Shown here one piece after another: positions 6,821-10,964 of a DNA stretch of 10,964 nucleotides. The number at the start of each line of letters is the position of its first letter. Position 1 is the first letter of the stretch. This DNA comes from Gammaproteobacteria bacterium (GTDB taxonomy: Bacteria; Pseudomonadota; Gammaproteobacteria; Chromatiales; Chromatiaceae), in contig JAUVEG010000021.1 in the NCBI GenBank assembly GCA_030594925.1, forward strand, positions 1 to 10,964, in the 5' to 3' direction. A program made the translations under genes and the position numbers. The notes under the pieces were generated by a model. That model did no database searches. It saw nothing but the letters and a program-made list of their open reading frames with translations, and had not been told where the DNA came from.

Positions 6821-7930
6821 TTAGCCATGCTGCAAATTTTTTATATGCTGCAGCAGGGGCGTCATGACAGGCTCCAGCTTGCGTCTCATCAGGGAACCGA
6901 TCGCCGTGGAATCACCCAGGCAGGGACGGATGACACCGTAGCTCATGCCTGACAAGAGGCGCATGGAGTAGAACAGTTGTTCGCAACCTGCACACTTGCG
7001 CATGACTGCCTGCACGTCAGTCGGGCTGTTTTTCATATGGCCGTCTGCATCCTGCTCTAAGTCATCCAGGGTGTCATCGACCCGGCCATGCGGCCGCATG
7101 GCTGAGAAGTAGTCAGCCAGCACATCCAGGGTTGTGGTCACCATCTCCTGCGTCGTCGGCTTGTTCAGCACCTTGATCGCCGTGGCCAAAAATGCCTCTC
7201 CGGCTGGAGACATCACTCGCAGCAACAGTTGGGCGACTGCATTTTCATACTCATTATCGAGCGCTGATTGAAGTTGCGAGAAATATGGTGATGGAGACTG
7301 TTGATCAGGAATCGAATCGGCGCAGGAGGAGAGGAACCCAACCAGGTAGGGGTTTTTTCGCTGCGATTTTTTCCACAGGCCGGCTTTCATGCCAGCATCG
7401 ATCAGCCCCGGCTGCAGCACCAGGGCGACCGTCATCATCATCTGTTCCGGCTCGCTCTCGAATGGGAGGTATTCAACCAGGTAGGCGGCGAGAACAGCCC
7501 CCATCGAACCCTGCCTGACAGCATCACTGATGAGCATGCGGCGCGCATTTTCGGCATCTTCCTGTACCCACCATGCTCTGCGCGCAAGTTCATCGCTGAG
7601 CCCCGACGCACAGGCCAGCGCAATAACTGCCTCGGGTTCGCCCAGCAGCAGCAGCTGTTCAAGATGATCATCCCGCATCTGCCCCATACGCGTCCAGCGC
7701 TGCAGATAGACCGGATAACCGCCGGGAGACCCCAGCACATATCCGGAAAGCATCTCCTTGACCTTCTTGATGTATTGTTCGTCGCGGCAGTCCGGATTCA
7801 GTTCGACTTTCAGCTCCCCTTTTTCAGAGAGGCCATAGAGTGTCATGCTGGATTCGTGAATGCGTATCGCCTGGGGTTTGTTGGCGAGCAGCACATTGAT
7901 GCGCAGGGCATCCTGGGAAGCAAGAGTCAC
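6821..7930 (-). CDS. dsrS: DsrS, sulfur-oxidation accessory protein
   Basis: 369 codons. Recognisable DsrS stretches include DALRINVLLA, GYVLGSPGGYPVYLQRWTRM, EQLLLLGEPEAVIAL and DELARRAWWV. The protein is soluble, mostly helical, and has a CAGC pair near the C-terminus. In Allochromatium vinosum dsrS is the last gene of the dsr cluster and is needed for full sulfur-globule oxidation; its molecular role is unclear and may be regulatory. The start is the GTG at 7928-7930, chosen because the conserved N-terminus begins there. There is no convincing ribosome site. The first base of the start codon lies at the edge of a repeat element (7930-8103), so the native leader has apparently been displaced. 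dsrR lies 299 bp upstream, and an oxygenase gene follows after 30 bp. Confidence 0.85.
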   Translation of the reverse strand: MTLASQDALRINVLLANKPQAIRIHESSMTLYGLSEKGELKVELNPDCRDEQYIKKVKEMLSGYVLGSPGGYPVYLQRWTRMGQMRDDHLEQLLLLGEPEAVIALACASGLSDELARRAWWVQEDAENARRMLISDAVRQGSMGAVLAAYLVEYLPFESEPEQMMMTVALVLQPGLIDAGMKAGLWKKSQRKNPYLVGFLSSCADSIPDQQSPSPYFSQLQSALDNEYENAVAQLLLRVMSPAGEAFLATAIKVLNKPTTQEMVTTTLDVLADYFSAMRPHGRVDDTLDDLEQDADGHMKNSPTDVQAVMRKCAGCEQLFYSMRLLSGMSYGVIRPCLGDSTAIGSLMRRKLEPVMTPLLQHIKNLQHG

Positions 7931-8103
7931 TTGAATAGTCTAGCGAGACCCGGTCTCAGACTGACGAGGCATGAAAGTGACAATTTCTCTCGCAAAGACG
8001 CAAAGGTCGCCAAGAAAAATCTTTGCGGTCTTTGCGCCTTGGCGAGAGTCATTTTTTGGAATTTGACTCATTTGTAAAGATGTTGGCCACTCAAGGATTC
8101 TAG
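7930..8103 (+). repeat. 174-bp palindromic MITE-like element, copy 2 (abuts the dsrS start)
   Basis: Sister of the element at 1990-2214, in inverted orientation about 5.7 kb away. It starts CTTGAATAGT, contains a GAGACC/GGTCTC palindrome (7945-7957), the shared GACGAGGCATGAAA, the long hairpin CTCTCGCAAAGACGC (7987-8001) with GCGCCTTGGCGAGAG (8034-8048), then TTTGACTCATTTGTAAAGA and CACTCAAGGATTCTAG. The ends show a faint inverted match (CTWGAAT), suggesting degenerate terminal repeats. It lacks the nested 45-bp insert. It fills most of the dsrR-dsrS gap and touches the dsrS start codon. Confidence 0.85.
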
Positions 8104-8130
8104 GAGGCTGTCCGGGATAAGAAATAATTT

Positions 8131-8196
8131 AACTACGGATGCACACAGATATTATGACATCTCTTACTCTGTGTTTATCTGTGTGCATCTGTGGTA
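8131..8196. repeat. Palindromic repeat ACTACGGATGCACACAGAT / ATCTGTGTGCATCTGTGGT
   Basis: The left arm at 8132-8150 and the right arm at 8177-8195 pair at 17 of 19 positions around a 26-nt loop. The motif is a common dispersed bacterial repeat (GGATGCACACAGAT type). On the minus strand the hairpin begins about 33 nt after the dsrR stop, behind a U-rich stretch (TTCTTTTTTTACC). It could stabilise the dsrNR message or reduce read-through into dsrS. Confidence 0.75.
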
Positions 8197-8229
8197 AAAA
8201 AAGAACTCTCATTCTACCAGATGATTAAC

Positions 8230-8544
8230 CTACGCGGTCTGCGGGGGGACGAAATTGACATCCTTGGGATTGAGGAAAATAAATTGACGCTGGCCATCGT
8301 CCATCTCGACGTAATCGAGTGTGGTCTCATCAAGTAGCGGGACGTATTCAGGAGCTATGACGATCATTACCTCTTCAGATTTGAAACTGATGTCATCTTC
8401 GCTGACTTCGTCATAGCCCATTTTATAGTCGTAGGAGCCGTCATCATGCTTGATTGCCGCCAACCTTAGCGCCATGCCCTCAGCGCCGCCATTTGATGCT
8501 GAATCCTGAATCTGTGTCGCTGCTGCCTGTGTTACCTTGAACAT
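8230..8544 (-). CDS. dsrR: DsrR, cysteine-free A-type scaffold-like protein
   Basis: 104 codons. The fold signature is that of IscA/HesB A-type proteins: an N-terminal FKVTQAAATQIQ, and a C-terminal FIFLNPKDVNFVPP where IscA has its NPN and CGC cysteine motif. There is no cysteine in the whole protein, so it cannot carry an Fe-S cluster in the usual way. This matches DsrR of Allochromatium vinosum, which has the A-type fold without the cysteines and affects sulfur oxidation, possibly at the post-transcriptional level. The ATG directly follows the dsrN stop (TAAATG), and its ribosome site lies inside the end of dsrN. Placement between dsrN and dsrS supports the call. Confidence 0.9.
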   Translation of the reverse strand: MFKVTQAAATQIQDSASNGGAEGMALRLAAIKHDDGSYDYKMGYDEVSEDDISFKSEEVMIVIAPEYVPLLDETTLDYVEMDDGQRQFIFLNPKDVNFVPPQTA

Positions 8545-9921
8545 TTAATCCTCTCTTTTACAGGTGCGTACAAAATTAACAAAGCATTGCGTCCAATGAT
8601 GCCCCTCTACATCACGAAGATGCGTGTAACTGGCGAGGGTATTCTTGTAGACAATGCCGTCATTGCGGCCATCGACACCAAACCCGCGCCTTACGCGATA
8701 GGCGAATTTTAGTGGCCCTGCAATATTTTTCAATCTTGAGTAGTGGAATTCATGCGCAGGAATTTCACCTCCCTGCTTGCCGGCATGCGGCCAGGGATGA
8801 GCATCCGTCTCCTCGACCCGCACATACCCGCGCCCCTGGGGACGCTGCATCATCTCCACATCAGCAGGGATTATACCCGCCATCTTGCATATTTTACCAT
8901 TCCAACTCATAGAACGGCACAGATACATCAGCCCGCCGCACTCGGCGTAGACCGGATTCCCCGCCTCGACAAAATCAGCAATCTGTTGCCGCATACGACT
9001 ATTGGCTTCAAGCGCCTGCATGCTGCTCTCCGGGAAACCACCTCCAATAAAGAGAGCATCAACCTGCGGCAACTGCCGGTCACAGAGTGTATCAAAAAAT
9101 ATCAACTCGGCGCCTGCGCGCTGCAGCGCATCGAGATCACCCGTGTAATAGAATCCGAAAGCAGCGTCGCGTGGAATCCCGATGCGGATATCCGGGCTTA
9201 CCTGAGGTCGATCTTTATTCCCGCCAGGGAGATCAGGGGCGGTTGCAGCAATAGAAACCAGCATATCCAAATCGACACTCTGCCTCACCGCATCACTGAT
9301 CTGACGGATAATTTTTTGTGATTGCTGATGCTCATTACTTGGCATCAACCCCAGATGCCGCTCATCGATCTCAAGCGCAGGATCACGGCCAACAGCACCG
9401 ATGACGGGGATATCCGTATAGTGCTCCACAGCCTGCCGCAGTTTCCCCTCGTGGCGTTCCCCGCCAACCTGGTTGAATATCACCCCTGCAATGCGGATAG
9501 CCGATGAGAATGTGGCGTAACCATGCAGCAGCGGAGCAATGCCGCGGGTAATGCCGCGGGTATCGATCACCAGGATGACGGGCGCCTGCAACAGTTCCGC
9601 CATTGCAGCATTGCTATCAGAGCCATCGACACTGAGGCCATCGAACAGTCCCTTGTTACCCTCGATGATGCCAATATCAGCCCCGGCCATGGCGCTGGAA
9701 AAAACAGCAAGATTTGCATCCTCCCCCTCCATGAAGATATCGAGATTATGACAGGGGCGTTGCGCAGCGGCGCTGAGCCACAGTGGATCGATATAATCAG
9801 GTCCCTTCTTAAACGGCTGCACGATAACTCCCTGATGCTCACGCAGAGCAGCGCAAAGACCGATCGTGACGGTAGTCTTGCCGGAAGATTTGTGCGCAGC
9901 AGAGATGTAGAGATGGCTCAT
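8545..9921 (-). CDS. dsrN: DsrN, siroheme amidase (CobB/CbiA-type glutamine amidotransferase)
   Basis: 458 codons from the ATG at 9919-9921. A TTG 66 nt further upstream keeps the frame open but adds residues unlike the family, whose N-terminus is MS.LYISAAHKSSGKTTV. The N-terminal half is a P-loop synthetase: HKSSGKTT at 10-17, PFKKGPDYIDP, EGNKGLFDG. The C-terminal half is a class I-like glutaminase domain: FIGGGFPE, the nucleophile C328 in YAECGGLMYL, and H390/H393 in AHEFHYSRL. The family resembles cobyrinate a,c-diamide synthase. In sulfur oxidisers DsrN amidates siroheme to the siroamide carried by DsrAB, acting in the cytoplasm with ATP and glutamine. It is told from CobB by its dsrR/dsrS neighbours. 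No dsr gene lies upstream in the window; the next gene is divergent. Confidence 0.88.
   Translation of the reverse strand: MSHLYISAAHKSSGKTTVTIGLCAALREHQGVIVQPFKKGPDYIDPLWLSAAAQRPCHNLDIFMEGEDANLAVFSSAMAGADIGIIEGNKGLFDGLSVDGSDSNAAMAELLQAPVILVIDTRGITRGIAPLLHGYATFSSAIRIAGVIFNQVGGERHEGKLRQAVEHYTDIPVIGAVGRDPALEIDERHLGLMPSNEHQQSQKIIRQISDAVRQSVDLDMLVSIAATAPDLPGGNKDRPQVSPDIRIGIPRDAAFGFYYTGDLDALQRAGAELIFFDTLCDRQLPQVDALFIGGGFPESSMQALEANSRMRQQIADFVEAGNPVYAECGGLMYLCRSMSWNGKICKMAGIIPADVEMMQRPQGRGYVRVEETDAHPWPHAGKQGGEIPAHEFHYSRLKNIAGPLKFAYRVRRGFGVDGRNDGIVYKNTLASYTHLRDVEGHHWTQCFVNFVRTCKRED
8550..8556 (-). promoter_or_regulatory. Ribosome-binding site of dsrR inside dsrN
   Basis: AGAGAGG on the minus strand ends 5 nt before the dsrR ATG, entirely within the last codons of dsrN. 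With the TAAATG stop/start junction this points to translational coupling of dsrR to dsrN. Confidence 0.75.
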
Positions 9922-9978
9922 GTCAGTGAGTTGAGACGAAGTCGCCAGTGTATGCCGGAGGTTACAGAGTGTGAAGAT

Positions 9979-10007
9979 ATTATGCAAGATTGCTCATCTT
10001 GAATAAG
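9979..10007 (-). promoter_or_regulatory. Weak candidate dsrN promoter containing an inverted repeat
   Basis: On the minus strand CATAAT (9979-9984) is a -10-like box. The 17 nt upstream of it are an exact stem-loop, CAAGAT-GAGCA-ATCTTG (9985-10001). The sequence at the -35 position (CTTATT) is poor, so an activator would be expected if this is the promoter. The palindrome in the spacer could be an operator. It would give a leader of about 50 nt. Confidence 0.22.
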
Positions 10008-10010
10008 TCC

Positions 10011-10041
10011 TTGCTCATGGAAAGCTGTTGAAAAAGATAAT
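10011..10041 (+). promoter_or_regulatory. Candidate promoter of the plus-strand oxygenase gene
   Basis: TTGCTC (10011-10016) and GATAAT (10036-10041) are separated by 19 nt, slightly long. The -10 box matches 5 of 6 positions. It lies 23 nt before the GTG at 10065 and 59 nt before the ATG at 10101, in the region shared with dsrN. Confidence 0.3.
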
Positions 10042-10100
10042 AGTGGAAATTCTCATCCTCTAAGGTGAAAATAGTGCAAATCCCAACAAGAACCACTCTA

Positions 10101-10709
10101 ATGACTGACAATTATCCCGAACGCCCGCCTCTTCAAAATATCCATGAGGTCAAGCCGGACACCTTCATTTTTGAAGTCCCCAACGCACTCCCGCTCGATA
10201 TCTGCAACGAAATGATCCGCCGCTTTGAAGCCAGCCCTGACGAGCAGTATGAGGGACGTGTCGGACAAACCAGAGAAAAAGAGCGCAGTATCAAGCACAC
10301 AATGGATCTTGCGGTCACTGGTAAAGATAACTGGAAGGATATCAACAACGAACTACTTCGCTCTCTCGGAACAGCCATCCTGGAGTTTCGCGAAACCTAC
10401 CCCTTCTTCAAGGGGCCCTTCAGAGACATGGGCTATGCTATTCAGCGCTATCAGCCGGGAGATTACTATCACTGGCACATCGATGGCGGCAGCCACGAAT
10501 TCAGCTATCGGCAGCTGGTCGCCCTGTGGTACCTGAATGATGTCGAAGGCCCTGGTGGTGAAACCGAATTTTCCTATCAGAAATTGTCAGTCAAGCCGCA
10601 GGCCGGAAAGCTGATGCTGTTTCCGCCATTCTGGACGCATGAACACCGTGCGGCTACGGTGCAGAAAGGAGTGAAGTACATTGCAACGACATGGGTGGTG
10701 TTTGGGTAA
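10101..10709 (+). CDS. 2OG-Fe(II) oxygenase (prolyl-4-hydroxylase fold)
   Basis: 202 codons from the ATG at 10101; an in-frame GTG at 10065 would add 12 residues, and neither start has a strong ribosome site. The core is complete: YQPGDYYHWHIDGG with H126 and D128 as HxD iron ligands, LWYLNDVEGPGGETEF, then WTHEHR with H182 as the distal ligand and K192 ten residues later as the 2-oxoglutarate contact. The N-terminal half is a helical support. Such enzymes hydroxylate protein side chains or small molecules; the substrate cannot be told. It is divergent from dsrN and ends before a strong terminator, so it is probably monocistronic. It is not closely similar to the larger oxygenase in this window: the fold is shared, but length and distal motif differ. 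Confidence 0.88.
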   Translation: MTDNYPERPPLQNIHEVKPDTFIFEVPNALPLDICNEMIRRFEASPDEQYEGRVGQTREKERSIKHTMDLAVTGKDNWKDINNELLRSLGTAILEFRETYPFFKGPFRDMGYAIQRYQPGDYYHWHIDGGSHEFSYRQLVALWYLNDVEGPGGETEFSYQKLSVKPQAGKLMLFPPFWTHEHRAATVQKGVKYIATTWVVFG

Positions 10710-10711
10710 AC

Positions 10712-10739
10712 GGTGCAATGCGCTGTCGCTTATTGCACC
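10712..10739. repeat. Short palindromic repeat GGTGCAAT..ATTGCACC
   Basis: Perfect 8-bp arms (10712-10719 and 10732-10739) surround a 12-nt loop (GCGCTGTCGCTT). The whole matches a common dispersed repeat of the GGTGCAATGCGCTGCGCTTATTGCACC kind in gammaproteobacteria. It starts 3 nt after the oxygenase stop codon and may act as a 3' mRNA stem-loop. Confidence 0.65.
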
Positions 10740-10774
10740 CTACGACTCCTATTGCAAGACAACAAATTGACAAT

Positions 10775-10814
10775 AAAAAACGCGTGGCAGTCATCTGACT
10801 GCCACGCGTTTTTT
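10775..10814. terminator. Strong bidirectional rho-independent terminator
   Basis: The arms AAAAAACGCGTGGCAGTCA and TGACTGCCACGCGTTTTTT pair perfectly around a 2-nt gap (effective loop slightly larger), with a GC-rich stem and a T6 or A6 run on each side. It sits between the plus-strand oxygenase and the minus-strand membrane gene at the right edge, so it can end both convergent transcripts. Confidence 0.92.
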
Positions 10815-10838
10815 CGCTACACGGTAGAGGCAGGGATT

Positions 10839-10964
10839 TCAGAGGCCGGCGTGCGGGTCTGCAACCTCGTCTGCCAGGGAGAGCGGCAGGATCTTCAGCA
10901 TGCGGATGCCGATCACGGTGACCACCAGGGCCACAGCGACACCGCCGAGACCAAGCAGAACTTC
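10839..10964 (-). CDS. C-terminus of an unrecognised membrane protein (partial)
   Basis: The last 41 codons of a gene entering from the right edge, ending with TGA at 10839-10841. The visible part is one hydrophobic membrane segment (LLGLGGVAVALVVTVIGI), then RMLKILPLSL and a short hydrophilic end, ADEVADPHAGL. The frame is open to the edge, base composition is coding-like, and the terminator follows 24 bp later. Too little remains to name the family; a transporter or a respiratory membrane subunit are both possible. Confidence 0.65.
   Translation of the reverse strand, partial: EVLLGLGGVAVALVVTVIGIRMLKILPLSLADEVADPHAGL

Noticed and set aside
7301..8077. Plus-strand frame across dsrS and repeat copy 2, containing SRKDAKVAKKNLCGL
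   Set aside because: The first part is antisense to dsrS and the last part is the well-known spurious translation of the palindromic repeat.
1990..8103. A composite transposon bounded by the two inverted element copies
   Set aside because: The elements are short and carry no transposase, and the DNA between them contains unrelated housekeeping-like units including dsrS; inverted orientation of two dispersed repeats is enough to explain it.
8743..9321. Plus-strand frame opposite dsrN
   Set aside because: Antisense to the conserved amidotransferase domain of dsrN; no independent support.
1..10964. CRISPR array, tRNA, rRNA or transposase gene
   Set aside because: No regularly spaced direct repeats, tRNA-like cloverleaf, rRNA-like sequence or transposase motif was seen on either strand.

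Overview
The window looks like chromosomal DNA of a sulfur-oxidising gammaproteobacterium. The main reason is a dsrN-dsrR-dsrS gene set, the accessory end of the reverse dissimilatory sulfite reductase (rDsr) pathway used to oxidise stored sulfur. A Chromatiales/Sedimenticola-like host fits the moderate GC content and the many short palindromic repeats, but the exact lineage cannot be read from this sequence alone.

Layout, left to right. (1) Positions 1-3959, minus strand: a four-gene envelope operon in which every junction is an ATGA stop/start overlap. In transcription order it encodes an exported protein with a ChrB-like domain followed by a rhodanese domain, a six-helix ferric-reductase/NOX-type b-haem membrane protein, a periplasmic TolB-like beta-propeller protein, and a secreted protein with FlgD-type Ig-like modules that runs off the left edge. 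(2) Positions 3960-4498: an intergenic stretch holding a possible 25-residue membrane peptide and a degenerate palindromic repeat. (3) Positions 4499-9921, minus strand: dsrN, dsrR, dsrS and a large 2-oxoglutarate/Fe(II) oxygenase. The first two genes abut. dsrR and dsrS are separated by two palindromic repeats, and the oxygenase follows dsrS after 30 bp. (4) Positions 10101-10709, plus strand: a second, smaller 2OG-Fe(II) oxygenase divergent from dsrN, then a repeat and a strong bidirectional terminator. (5) At the right edge, the C-terminus of an unrecognised membrane protein on the minus strand.

Two themes stand out. First, dsrNRS is a separate unit with a divergent upstream gene, rather than the tail of a dsrAB...P operon, and is flanked by two oxygenases. 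Second, short mobile-looking repeats have inserted into or against coding regions. One 225-bp element lies in frame inside the signal peptide of the propeller gene and itself carries a 45-bp nested insertion with a 3-bp duplication. Its sister copy abuts the dsrS start codon. A C-rich palindrome lies in frame in the N-terminus of the haem protein. The ATGA-coupled ChrB-rhodanese/haem b/propeller/Ig operon is the best candidate here for an undescribed system, probably an envelope redox or sulfur-transfer module; that function is inferred.
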